Source: Larkinella arboricola
Lineage (GTDB): Bacteria; Bacteroidota; Bacteroidia; Cytophagales; Spirosomataceae
Direction: 5' to 3'
DNA length: 64,000 nucleotides
NCBI RefSeq assembly: GCF_003259745.1
Contig: NZ_QLMC01000001.1
Location: 372,001 to 436,000 of the forward strand
The notes below the pieces were generated by a model. It searched no databases. It was given only the letters and a program-made list of their open reading frames with translations, and had not been told where the DNA came from. The stretch's first letter is position 1, and every line of letters begins with the position of its first letter. Below, piece by piece: positions 43,006-50,712 of this stretch. Position numbers and translations under genes: made by a program.

Positions 43006-44399
43006 TTGTTGAACAATTGTATACAGGGTGTCTGGCTCAGGGAGCCTACTACCTGGAAAGCGAAGGTGAAGCGGCTGTCATTGATCCCCTGCGGGACACC
43101 GATACCTATTTGAAAAAAGCCCGGCAAAACGGTGCTACAATTAAATACGTTTTCGAGACGCATTTTCACGCCGATTTCGTGTCGGGTCACCTGGATCTGG
43201 CCAAAAAAACCGGAGCAACTATTGTCTACGGCCCCAATTCACCCACCCGTTTCGAAGCCTATCACGCCAAAGACGGCGAGGTGTTTAAGCTGGGGAAGGT
43301 GACCATCAAAGTACTGCATACCCCCGGCCACACAACCGAATCCACTACGTATCTGCTGATGGATGAAAACGGAAAAAATCACGCCATTTTTACCGGCGAT
43401 ACGCTGTTCATCGGGGATGTGGGTCGCCCGGACCTGGCGATTAAAGGCGATTTGACGGAGGAGGATCTGGCCGGTATGCTGTACGACAGCCTGCATACGA
43501 AGATTATGCCGCTGGAAGATGACGTAATTGTGTATCCGGCTCACGGTGCCGGATCGGCTTGTGGGAAAAACATGAGCAAGGAAACCACCGATACGCTCGG
43601 CAATCAGAAGCGGTTTAATTACGCACTTCGGGCGCAGACGAAAGAAGAGTTTACCAAAGCCGTGCTCGACGGTCTGACCAAAGCACCTGCCTATTTTGCC
43701 GAGAATGCACGCCTGAATAAGGAAGGTTATGAAGCTATTGACGAGGTGATGGAGCGCGGAGACCGTGCCCTTTCGCCCGATGCGTTCGAAGCCGCCGTTA
43801 ATGAAACCGGTGCCGTGGTGCTTGATGTACGCGAAGCGCAGGAATTTGCCAAAGGCTTTATTCCCAACGCAATCAATATCGGTTTGAAGGGCCAGTTTGC
43901 GCCCTGGGTGGGAGCCCTGATTCCGGATTTGAAACAGCCAATTGCCCTGGTGACGCCCGTTGGTCAGGAAGAAGAAACCGTTCGGCGGCTGGCCCGGGTC
44001 GGTTATGATCACAGCATTGGGTATCTCGACGGTGGTTTTGCTTCCTGGCAGCAAGCGGGTAAGGAAGTGGATGCGGTAGAGTCAATTTCCGCCGATCAAT
44101 TTGTCCAGCAGTATACGCAGGGCCAGGTGGTGGATGTTCGCAAACCCGACGAGTTTGCCGCCGAACACGTTAAAGGAGCCGAAAACCTGCCACTGGACAA
44201 TCTGAACGACCACATGGCAGAAGTAAGCAAAACCAGGCCGGTTTATGTGCATTGCGCGGGCGGCTACCGTTCGATGGTGGCAGCTTCAATTCTGAAAGCT
44301 CGTGGCTTTGATAACCTGATTAATGTGGAAGGGGGTATGGGGGCAATCAAAAAGACCGGTCAGGTACCTATCGTAAACGAAACACCTGCTCACGGATAA
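43002..44399 (+). CDS. CstB-like persulfide dioxygenase-sulfurtransferase (MBL fold plus two rhodanese domains), 465 aa
   Basis: Three domains. Residues 1 to about 250 are a metallo-beta-lactamase fold of the ETHE1 type: THFHADFVSGH (H54, H56, D58), HTPGHTTEST and FTGDTLFIGDVGRPDL, with a late VYPAHGAGSACG. Residues about 265-350 are a rhodanese-like domain whose active-site loop (VTPVGQEEE) has no cysteine, so it should be inactive. Residues about 365-455 are a second rhodanese with the catalytic cysteine in HCAGGYRS. This is the order described for Staphylococcus aureus CstB, which oxidises persulfides and yields thiosulfate. The gene overlaps tauE by four bases, as expected for a sulfide-detoxification operon. 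Confidence 0.88.
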   Translation: MIVEQLYTGCLAQGAYYLESEGEAAVIDPLRDTDTYLKKARQNGATIKYVFETHFHADFVSGHLDLAKKTGATIVYGPNSPTRFEAYHAKDGEVFKLGKVTIKVLHTPGHTTESTTYLLMDENGKNHAIFTGDTLFIGDVGRPDLAIKGDLTEEDLAGMLYDSLHTKIMPLEDDVIVYPAHGAGSACGKNMSKETTDTLGNQKRFNYALRAQTKEEFTKAVLDGLTKAPAYFAENARLNKEGYEAIDEVMERGDRALSPDAFEAAVNETGAVVLDVREAQEFAKGFIPNAINIGLKGQFAPWVGALIPDLKQPIALVTPVGQEEETVRRLARVGYDHSIGYLDGGFASWQQAGKEVDAVESISADQFVQQYTQGQVVDVRKPDEFAAEHVKGAENLPLDNLNDHMAEVSKTRPVYVHCAGGYRSMVAASILKARGFDNLINVEGGMGAIKKTGQVPIVNETPAHG

Positions 44400-44428
44400 A
44401 CGGGCGTTCGGAGTTTTATAAAGGAAGT

Positions 44429-44474
44429 CTCAAAAATAAAGCAGTCGCTGGCCGGGGCTGCTTTATTTTTTGAG
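44429..44474. terminator. Bidirectional terminator overlapping the nuoK 3' end
   Basis: CTCAAAAATAAAGCAG (44429-44444) pairs with CTGCTTTATTTTTTGAG (44458-44474), one extra T, loop of 13. Its right arm includes the nuoK stop codon. A-rich and T-rich flanks allow use by both convergent transcripts. Confidence 0.75.
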
Positions 44475-44771
44475 TTCATTTAGCTCGTCGAGTTGGACGG
44501 TATTGAAGTGACGGTATACCTGTAAAATGATAGCGAGCGCAATGGCTGCTTCGGCGGCTGCCACAATCATGACAAACAGACTGAATAATTGCCCCTGTAG
44601 CCGTTCCGGATCGTTTTGACTAAATGCAATCAGGTTCAGATTGACGGCGTTCAGCATCAGTTCAACGCCCATTAACACCATAATCGCGTGGCGTTTCAGC
44701 AGTACAATGGCCAGGCCAATGCTGAACAGCGCGGCCCCGACAAGCAGGAATATTCCGGAATTGATTTCCAT
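44463..44771 (-). CDS. nuoK: NADH-quinone oxidoreductase subunit K, 102 aa
   Basis: Small three-helix membrane subunit of the proton-pumping arm of complex I. Start at 44771 (MEINSGIFLLVGAALFSIG) gives the standard length; the frame from 44819 runs back into nuoJ. The helix with the conserved glutamate (VLMGVELMLNAVNLN) and the following FVMIVAAAEAAIALAI with its second conserved glutamate are both present. Seven bases separate it from nuoJ. Confidence 0.95.
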   Translation of the reverse strand: MEINSGIFLLVGAALFSIGLAIVLLKRHAIMVLMGVELMLNAVNLNLIAFSQNDPERLQGQLFSLFVMIVAAAEAAIALAIILQVYRHFNTVQLDELNELKK

Positions 44772-44778
44772 CTTCAAC

Positions 44779-45303
44779 TCATTTTTTTCTTGACGAACTG
44801 GCAATTGTCGTGGCGCCAATCAGGGCTACCAGCAATAACACCCCCGCAATTTCGAACGGTATCAAGTATTCGGTCATCAGTTGCCGCCCTATGATATCAA
44901 CGGTCGAGCGGTACGTCACATCGCCCTGATGAAGCAGCACGAAGTTTCCCCGCACCAAAGCCGTGTAAAGCACACTAAAAATACCGCCTGCCACCAGCAA
45001 CGCCCACAACCAGCTTCGGTGTTGAGTCAGGATGTGATTAGGCTGTGTGTATTCCGTCGGTTTGGTCTGGTTTTTGTTTGTCAGCATGACGCCGAAAATG
45101 ATCAGCACCAGCACCCCACCCACGTAGATCATAATTTGTGAAACGGCCAGAAAATCCGCACCCGCCAGCACAAACAGCCCGGCCACGCCCAGTAGTGTCA
45201 ACAGCAGAAAAAATGCCGCATACAGCACGTTTTTCGTCAGCAAAACCATCAGCGCCGAGCCAAGCGTGAAAAGGATAAACAAATAAAAAACAATCTGAAC
45301 CAC
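44779..45303 (-). CDS. nuoJ: NADH-quinone oxidoreductase subunit J, 174 aa
   Basis: Membrane subunit of complex I with about five helices. The motif LTLLGVAGLFVLAGADFLAVSQIMIYVGGVLVLIIFGVML (about 36-75, cut here in reading by helices 2 and 3) carries the conserved Y-V-G-G-V signature of NuoJ/ND6. Normal length. Fourteen bases follow the nuoI stop and seven precede nuoK, so the three genes form one operon. Confidence 0.95.
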   Translation of the reverse strand: MVQIVFYLFILFTLGSALMVLLTKNVLYAAFFLLLTLLGVAGLFVLAGADFLAVSQIMIYVGGVLVLIIFGVMLTNKNQTKPTEYTQPNHILTQHRSWLWALLVAGGIFSVLYTALVRGNFVLLHQGDVTYRSTVDIIGRQLMTEYLIPFEIAGVLLLVALIGATTIASSSRKK

Positions 45304-45317
45304 GGCTTTAGTAGTAA

Positions 45318-46949
45318 TTATGAGTCGCTTTTGGGCGGTGTTTTCGGTTTCATGCTGGGCCGGAACGCCGGACGCGGTTTGGGTGGCTCGGTTGGTGCCT
45401 GCTCGTCGGCCTCCTGTCCGTCGGCTTCCGGAACTTCGGGTTTTTCGGCAACGGGCTCAATCGGCTTCGGCGCGTCAGGGGGCGGAGTCGGCACCGTTTT
45501 GGGCCGCATGGTCGGGCGGAAGGCTGGCCTGGCCGCAACCGGTTGCTCTTCGTCTGCCGTAGGCTGGTCAGCAACCGGCGGCTCAACGGCTTTGGGCACT
45601 TCAGCCGGTTTTACTTCCTCACTGGCTACGGGCGGATTTTTGGGCCGCATGGTGGGCCGAAATGCGGGTTTGCCAACCGCTGGCCGGGCTTCTTCTCCCG
45701 CCGGTTGTTCCGGAACCGTAGGCGCACCTGCATTTGGCTTTTCGGCGTTGGACTCCGTTGGCGTAGCCGATTTGGGCCGCATGGTAGGCCGAAAACCGGG
45801 TCGCTCTGCAACGGGTTTGGACTCATCAACAATAGGCTGCTCTGACGGGGTTTCCGCCGTGGGCTTTGCTTCTTCCAACGGGGCTGGAGCGGGTTTGGGC
45901 CGTAGGGTGGGCCGAAACGCTGGTTTAGCCGGAACCGCTTTAGGTTCTTCCGCACCGGATTCATCGGCTTTCTTGGCGTCTATCGGCTTAACATCTTCCG
46001 GGGGCGGAGCGGTTTTCGGGCGAAGCGTGGGCCGGAATGCCGGGCGGGGAGCAGCCGGTTTTTCGAGTCCTTCCATCGCAATCTTTTCTGCTTCGTCGGG
46101 CGTTACATCCGTGAGTGGGTGCTCGGCCGCGGATCCGGCTGAATTCTGCTCCGTCAACGGTTTTTGCTCTTCCTGGGGCGGTTGCGTCGTCGGAGCTTTC
46201 AGCGTGGGCCGGAACACCGGACGCGGTTTTGGAGCCGGGGTGTCGGTTGCTGGGGCGGTTTCTGCCGCTTCGGGTTCCGTGTCCGGATCAACGGGTTTCG
46301 CAGCCGGTTTCATGCCGGGCCGGAAAACCGGCTTTTTCGGCGTATCTGATGCGGTGGCCGGAGCCGCTTTGGCGGCAGCCTGTTGCGCCTTGAGTTCTTC
46401 TTTTTCCCGCACAAACTGCTCGTACAGGGCCCGCTTCTCATCCGCTTGTTCGGGCGACAGGTTGGCGTAATGGTATGTCATGTTACCCAACTCGTACTCG
46501 CTGAAGTCGTACGTTTTGGTCATCGTCAGGCATTCGGTCGGGCAAACGGTGGTGCAAAGGCCGCAATAGCAGCACTTGGCCATATCAATATCGAACTTGC
46601 CCGCGTAGAGACGAATGGGCGAACCATCTGATGCCTTTCCAACTTCTTCGGTGGCCTTGATGGTATCAATCGTGATGCAGTCCACCGGACAAACTTTCGC
46701 GCATTTATCACAGACGATGCAGTCGTCTATTTCATTATGGAGCCGGTAGCGGCCGTTATCGGGCAGCGGAATGGTCTCAAACGGATATTGTAGCGTGACA
46801 ATACCCGTATCCTGGCCGAAGTAGTCCGATTGCTGGACGTTAATCGGTTTGCGGCTTTGGCGGGCGTTCCAAATGTGCCGAAACGTGAGCTTGAGCCCCG
46901 TCAGCGTCGTTTGGATACCCTCCTGTATATCTTTAAAATATTGATTCAT
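45318..46949 (-). CDS. nuoI: NADH-quinone oxidoreductase subunit I with long repetitive proline-rich C-terminal tail, 543 aa
   Basis: The first 165 or so residues are an ordinary NuoI ferredoxin-like subunit that carries the two 4Fe-4S clusters N6a and N6b: C77, C80, C83, C87 (with C91) and C126, C129, C132, C136 (with C140). A normal NuoI ends near here or shortly after. This one continues through a charged helix (EQADEKRALYEQFVREKEEL) into about 335 residues of Pro/Ala/Glu/Lys-rich sequence containing eight copies of a block centred on FRP (F at 209, 246, 305, 345, 386, 430, 477, 529), typically RPAFRPTMRPK. The start at the ATG 46949 is preferred over an in-frame TTG at 46958. The tail would face the cytoplasm. 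Confidence 0.9.
   Translation of the reverse strand: MNQYFKDIQEGIQTTLTGLKLTFRHIWNARQSRKPINVQQSDYFGQDTGIVTLQYPFETIPLPDNGRYRLHNEIDDCIVCDKCAKVCPVDCITIDTIKATEEVGKASDGSPIRLYAGKFDIDMAKCCYCGLCTTVCPTECLTMTKTYDFSEYELGNMTYHYANLSPEQADEKRALYEQFVREKEELKAQQAAAKAAPATASDTPKKPVFRPGMKPAAKPVDPDTEPEAAETAPATDTPAPKPRPVFRPTLKAPTTQPPQEEQKPLTEQNSAGSAAEHPLTDVTPDEAEKIAMEGLEKPAAPRPAFRPTLRPKTAPPPEDVKPIDAKKADESGAEEPKAVPAKPAFRPTLRPKPAPAPLEEAKPTAETPSEQPIVDESKPVAERPGFRPTMRPKSATPTESNAEKPNAGAPTVPEQPAGEEARPAVGKPAFRPTMRPKNPPVASEEVKPAEVPKAVEPPVADQPTADEEQPVAARPAFRPTMRPKTVPTPPPDAPKPIEPVAEKPEVPEADGQEADEQAPTEPPKPRPAFRPSMKPKTPPKSDS
45321..46335 (-). repeat. Tandem degenerate repeat encoding the NuoI tail
   Basis: Eight units of about 37-59 codons, each with a conserved core reading (R/K)P-(A/V/G)-FRP-(T/S/G)-(M/L)-(R/K)-(P/A) followed by an acidic, proline-rich spacer. 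At DNA level the core recurs almost unchanged (GGCCGCATGGT-GG-CGGAA on the plus strand), most closely among the last four units, which suggests recent unit duplication. Confidence 0.85.
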
Positions 46950-47012
46950 TTGTAACAAAAGTAATATCCTGCTTAAAAAATAAAGAGGAAAATAAGCGTA
47001 GAAAGTTTCTCA

Positions 47013-47243
47013 GTGCCAGAAAGTTTTCTGAGTCTCTATAAGTTACAGCTGCGGATTTATAAACGGAAAGATAAGCGGAAGGTATTAAAAACCAGCGAAT
47101 CTTTGTTTTTAACCCATGAACAAGCGGATGCGTTCGTTCTCGTTTCGGAAGTGAGTACGTTCGATACGGCTGAATGCCATGAAGACGGCGGAGCCAGAAG
47201 CATCCAGACGGTTTTCCGGACGCTTCCGGTTAAAGACACGTAA
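47013..47243 (+). CDS. Small hypothetical protein, 76 aa, GTG start
   Basis: Not recognised. The frame starts at GTG 47013 and encodes a basic N-terminal half (LQLRIYKRKDKRKVLK) and a more acidic C-terminal half with a Cys and two His. There is no signal peptide. The main support is a good intrinsic terminator on the plus strand 6 bases after the stop, which indicates that something is transcribed in this direction, and the flanking genes both point the other way. Divergent from nuoI. It could instead be a non-coding transcript. Confidence 0.4.
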   Translation: MPESFLSLYKLQLRIYKRKDKRKVLKTSESLFLTHEQADAFVLVSEVSTFDTAECHEDGGARSIQTVFRTLPVKDT

Positions 47244-47248
47244 ACTGT

Positions 47249-47278
47249 AAACCGCCCGGCTTTGGGCAGGCGGTTTTT
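47249..47278 (+). terminator. Intrinsic terminator after the small ORF
   Basis: AAACCGCC (47249-47256) pairs with GGCGGTTT (47269-47276), with extra pairing of CGGC/GGGC inside, followed by TTTTTC. The U-tract is on the plus-strand side only. Confidence 0.7.
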
Positions 47279-47310
47279 CGGAAGCGAAAAGATAAATACG
47301 GTGTTTCCGT

Positions 47311-49719
47311 TTAGTATAGTTTCGGGAAGCGGGCCGGATCGGACTCGTTCATGATCTCGTACACCGCGTCAAAAACGTCTTCTATGTTGGGTTTGGAAAA
47401 ATAATCGCCATCCGAACCGTAGGCCGGGCGGTGGGACCTGGCCGTAAGCGTACGCGGAGCGGAATCGAGGTAACGGTACGCATCCTGCTTCTCAACCACC
47501 TGCTGCATCATATACGCCGAAGCCCCCCCCGGAAAGTCCTCGTCGGCAAACAATACCCGGCTGGTCTTTTTGATGGACTCCACAATCGTATGCGACCGGT
47601 CGAAGGGTAACAGGGTTTGTACGTCGATCACCTCGGCCTGAATGTTAAACTGCTCCAGTTGCTCGGCGGCTTCCAGCACGATCCGGCACATGGAACCGTA
47701 GGTAACAATGGTAATGTCGGAGCCATTGCGCAGCGTTTCCGGAACGCCGAGCGGCAGGCAGAATTCGCCCAGATTTTCCGGCAAACGCTCTTTCAGCCGG
47801 TAGCCGTTTAGCGGTTCAACCAACAGGGCCGGGTCGTCGCCTTTAATGAGTGTATTGTAAAAACCGGCGGCCTGGGTCATGTTTCGGGGCACCAGAATGT
47901 GTAGCCCGCGCAGGCTGTTAATCATGGCGCTCATGGGCGATCCCGAGTGCCAGATGCCTTCCAGCCGGTGCCCACGTGTACGAATGATAAGTGGAGCTTT
48001 CTGACCGCCTTTGGTTCGGTAATGCAGTGTAGCCAGATCGTCGGTCAGCGTGGCCAGCGCGTAAAAAACATAGTCGAAGTACTGAATTTCAACAATCGGT
48101 TTCAAACCCCGCATAGCCATGCCGATACCCTGCCCGATAATGGTGGTTTCCCGAATTCCGGTGTCGGTGATGCGCAGTTCGCCATATTTCTCCTGTAAAC
48201 CGGCAAGCCCCTGGTTAACGTCGCCAATATGTCCAACGTCTTCGCCGATGGTCACCACTCGGGGGTCGCGGGCAAATAGGCTGTCGAAATACCGCTGCAT
48301 CAACTGGTAACCGTCAACCAGCGGACTTTCGTCGGTGTAACGGGCCGGTATGGGGGTTACTTTCAGGGGTGAATCGGGCGACTGACTGTATAAATGCGAA
48401 CTATAGCGATCTTCGTTTTCGGCAGTAGTGCGGTTCAGCCACGCCAGCAGACCCTGCTTCGCTTCCGAATCTTCGGTGCGCAAATACCGCAGCGCACGCT
48501 TCACAGCCGCTACGGCGTCCCGGCGAATAGGTACGTACGTTGTTTGCAACTGATGCCGGAGCCTGGCAATGGGCTCACTCGCCGGGCTGGTTTCGGTGGC
48601 CTGTTGCAGCAGCAGCATGGCTTCCTCATAATCGTCTTTCAGGGAAGCCAGATAAGCGTTCCAGGCATCCTGACGGGCGGCTTTGGTAATCCGGGCGGCA
48701 TCCCGCTCGATGGCATCCAGTTCGTCATGCGTCGCATAGCCGTTTTCCAGAATCCACTGGCGAAATTGCCGGTTGCAATCGTGCTGACGTTCCCATTCCA
48801 GTCGTTCGGGGCTTTTATACCGTTCGTGCGAACCGGATGTTGAATGGCCCTGCGGCTGCGTCAGTTTCTGAACGTGAACCAGTACCGGAACGTGTTCTTC
48901 CCGGCAAAGGCGGGCGGCTTTCTGATAGGTTTCGATCAGGGCCGGGTAATCCCAGCCTGTCACTGTCATAATTTCGATGCCCTTCTCTGTTGCCGTCCGT
49001 TGCAAACCGGCCAGTGCTTTCGAAATGCTGCCTTTGGTGGTCTGGTATTCAACCGGAACGGAAATGCCGTAGCCATCGTCCCAAACTGACATCAGCAGCG
49101 GAACTTGCAGAACGCCAGCGGCATTCATGGTTTCCAGAAACATTCCCTGCGTGGTTGAGGCATCACCAATCGTTCCGAAAGTAATTTCGTTACCATTTCG
49201 GGAAAATGTCGTCAAAACCTGTAGATGCGGGTTTTGACGATACAGCCTCGATGCGTAGGCCAGACCAACTGCTCTTGGTATCTGGCCTGCCGTCGGGGCA
49301 ATATCACCAACAGAGTTGTAAAGTTCGGTTTGGTTGCGCCACAGACCGTTTTCGTCGAGCCATCGGGTGGCATAATGGCCGTTCATCTGGCGGCCTCCCG
49401 AGTTGGGGTCGGCTTCAAGGTCGGTGTGGGCGTAAAGCTGGGCGAAGAATTCGGTCCAGGTCAGTTCGCCGAGGGCCACTACGAACGTCTGATCACGGTA
49501 GTAGCCCGAACGGAAGTCGCCAGCCCGGAAAGCGTGGGCGGCTGCCAGTTGGGCAACTTCTTTGCCATCGCCGAAAATGCCGAACTTGGCTCGTCCCCCC
49601 ATCACCTCGCGCCGACCCAGTAGGCTGGCCGCCCGGCTTTCGCAAGCCAGTCGATAGTCCTGCAGGATTTTTTCCGGCGTTAGTGTATCGGTTATGTTCA
49701 GTTGTTCGTTTGCAATCAC
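47311..49719 (-). CDS. 2-oxoacid dehydrogenase E1 component, fused alpha and beta subunits, 802 aa
   Basis: Thiamine-diphosphate-dependent decarboxylase of a pyruvate or branched-chain 2-oxoacid dehydrogenase complex. The N-terminal half is E1 alpha: RSGYYRDQTF, MNGHYATRW, the TPP motif FGTIGDASTTQGMFLETMNAAG with VWDDGYGIS, and a phosphorylation-loop-like STSGSHERYKSPE. The C-terminal half (from about 470) is E1 beta: YFDSLFARDPRVVTIGEDVG, DTGIRETTIIGQGIGMAMRG, PIVEIQYFDYV and the TYGSMCRIVLEA region. Most organisms encode the halves separately; single-chain forms are known in Bacteroidota. E2 and E3 are not adjacent. Sequence leans toward the branched-chain type but does not settle the substrate. 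Confidence 0.9.
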   Translation of the reverse strand: MIANEQLNITDTLTPEKILQDYRLACESRAASLLGRREVMGGRAKFGIFGDGKEVAQLAAAHAFRAGDFRSGYYRDQTFVVALGELTWTEFFAQLYAHTDLEADPNSGGRQMNGHYATRWLDENGLWRNQTELYNSVGDIAPTAGQIPRAVGLAYASRLYRQNPHLQVLTTFSRNGNEITFGTIGDASTTQGMFLETMNAAGVLQVPLLMSVWDDGYGISVPVEYQTTKGSISKALAGLQRTATEKGIEIMTVTGWDYPALIETYQKAARLCREEHVPVLVHVQKLTQPQGHSTSGSHERYKSPERLEWERQHDCNRQFRQWILENGYATHDELDAIERDAARITKAARQDAWNAYLASLKDDYEEAMLLLQQATETSPASEPIARLRHQLQTTYVPIRRDAVAAVKRALRYLRTEDSEAKQGLLAWLNRTTAENEDRYSSHLYSQSPDSPLKVTPIPARYTDESPLVDGYQLMQRYFDSLFARDPRVVTIGEDVGHIGDVNQGLAGLQEKYGELRITDTGIRETTIIGQGIGMAMRGLKPIVEIQYFDYVFYALATLTDDLATLHYRTKGGQKAPLIIRTRGHRLEGIWHSGSPMSAMINSLRGLHILVPRNMTQAAGFYNTLIKGDDPALLVEPLNGYRLKERLPENLGEFCLPLGVPETLRNGSDITIVTYGSMCRIVLEAAEQLEQFNIQAEVIDVQTLLPFDRSHTIVESIKKTSRVLFADEDFPGGASAYMMQQVVEKQDAYRYLDSAPRTLTARSHRPAYGSDGDYFSKPNIEDVFDAVYEIMNESDPARFPKLY

Positions 49720-50005
49720 AGAACGGCCACGGTTTAGAGATTCTCGTTTGCGTATTCATTGCCTGTTCAAAGGGTTCTGGTTGTGTTTCAATAAGATACC
49801 TAAAACGCAAAATCTTTGAACAAACAAAGTAACTCCAGCGGTCGGAGTAAAAATAATATAAAGTTTGGCAGCTTTCAAAAAAACGAATTTATGCCTTTCT
49901 TTGTTAAGCGAACAGGCACCAAATAAATGTTGGCAAACCTTTTGTAACAGAATAGGATTGTAAAGTTCTTTACCCGTTTGTTTGTAACTAAATTTTTAAA
50001 AAGAA

Positions 50006-50443
50006 ATGAAAAAGGCTTTTTCACTAATCGTAGTTTTTCTGGCATTTGCGACTGTTTCTTTCGCTCAGAAAGGCGTAATCAAATTCACCAAGGAGTCGCA
50101 CGATTTCGGCAAGGTGCCGCAAGGAACGCCGGTTACGCACACATTCGAATTTACGAATACCGGTACGGACCCCGTCGTCATTTCTCAGGCAACTCCTTCT
50201 TGTGGCTGCACCACGCCTGACTGGACCAAAAGTGCCGTTATGCCAGGCCAGAAAGGGTTCGTGAAAGCTACGTATAATGCGGCCTCGATGGGCTCGTTCA
50301 ATAAGAATGTAACGGTCGTCAGCAACGGAGAACGGTCGTCCATCCCCCTGACGCTGACGGGCGAAGTCGTATCCAAAGAGACAGCAGCCGCTTCTCCGGC
50401 AGCACCCGGCGCTGACAAAAACAAGAAGAAAGGCACCCGCTAA
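50006..50443 (+). CDS. DUF1573 domain exported protein, 145 aa
   Basis: Sec signal (MKKAFSLIVVFLAFATVSFAQ) and a single immunoglobulin-like DUF1573 domain. The family pattern is clear: HDFGKVPQGTPVTHTFEFTNTG, then SQATPSCGCTTPDW with the paired cysteines of the CGCT motif, PGQKGFVKATYNA, and a last strand IPLTLTGEV. A low-complexity Ala/Pro/Lys tail ends the protein. Such proteins are abundant in Bacteroidota envelopes; their role is not known. A strong terminator follows, so the gene is monocistronic. Confidence 0.9.
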   Translation: MKKAFSLIVVFLAFATVSFAQKGVIKFTKESHDFGKVPQGTPVTHTFEFTNTGTDPVVISQATPSCGCTTPDWTKSAVMPGQKGFVKATYNAASMGSFNKNVTVVSNGERSSIPLTLTGEVVSKETAAASPAAPGADKNKKKGTR

Positions 50444-50465
50444 TACGCTATAAAGCATTTTGGCT

Positions 50466-50501
50466 CAAAAGGGCTGTTCACCAACGTGGACAGCCCTTTT
50501 G
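50466..50501 (+). terminator. Intrinsic terminator of the DUF1573 gene
   Basis: CAAAAGGGCTGT (50466-50477) and ACAGCCCTTTTG (50490-50501) pair perfectly over 12 bp, extended inward by CAC/GTG, followed by GTTTTATC. Confidence 0.85.
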
Positions 50502-50559
50502 GTTTTATCGGGCTTGTGAATTCAGGCAGGTCCGGAGGCCGGTTAATAACTAATCGGCA

Positions 50560-50712
50560 CTAAAGCCTTGTTGTCAGCCGGGTAATGGAGATAAGAAAGC
50601 CCGCTACCAGTACGATTACGCCGAAAACCGGAACGGGTTTTGAAAGGCTGATAGAAGGTTGCCAGTCAAAACCGTCTTCGGTCCCACCGGATTTTGCTTG
50701 GTGGGTTATCAA
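50560..50712 (-). CDS. Possible 50-residue single-helix membrane protein overlapping the lptD stop
   Basis: A frame opens at a TTG at 50712 that overlaps the lptD stop as TTGA, and closes at a TAG at 50560-50562. It encodes a polar N-terminal half (about 1-27) and one hydrophobic helix (VPVFGVIVLVAGFLIS) with a basic Thr/Arg end, the form of a small inner-membrane protein with a positive-inside tail. There is no ATG and I know no homologue. The region would otherwise be an unexplained stretch after lptD. It may equally be chance. Confidence 0.25.
   Translation of the reverse strand: MITHQAKSGGTEDGFDWQPSISLSKPVPVFGVIVLVAGFLISITRLTTRL

Noticed and set aside
45331-46470. 379-codon Gly/Ser-rich plus-strand frame with repeated GRMVGR units
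   Set aside because: It is the antisense of the NuoI tail repeats; periodicity comes from the coding strand. It has no promoter or signal of its own.
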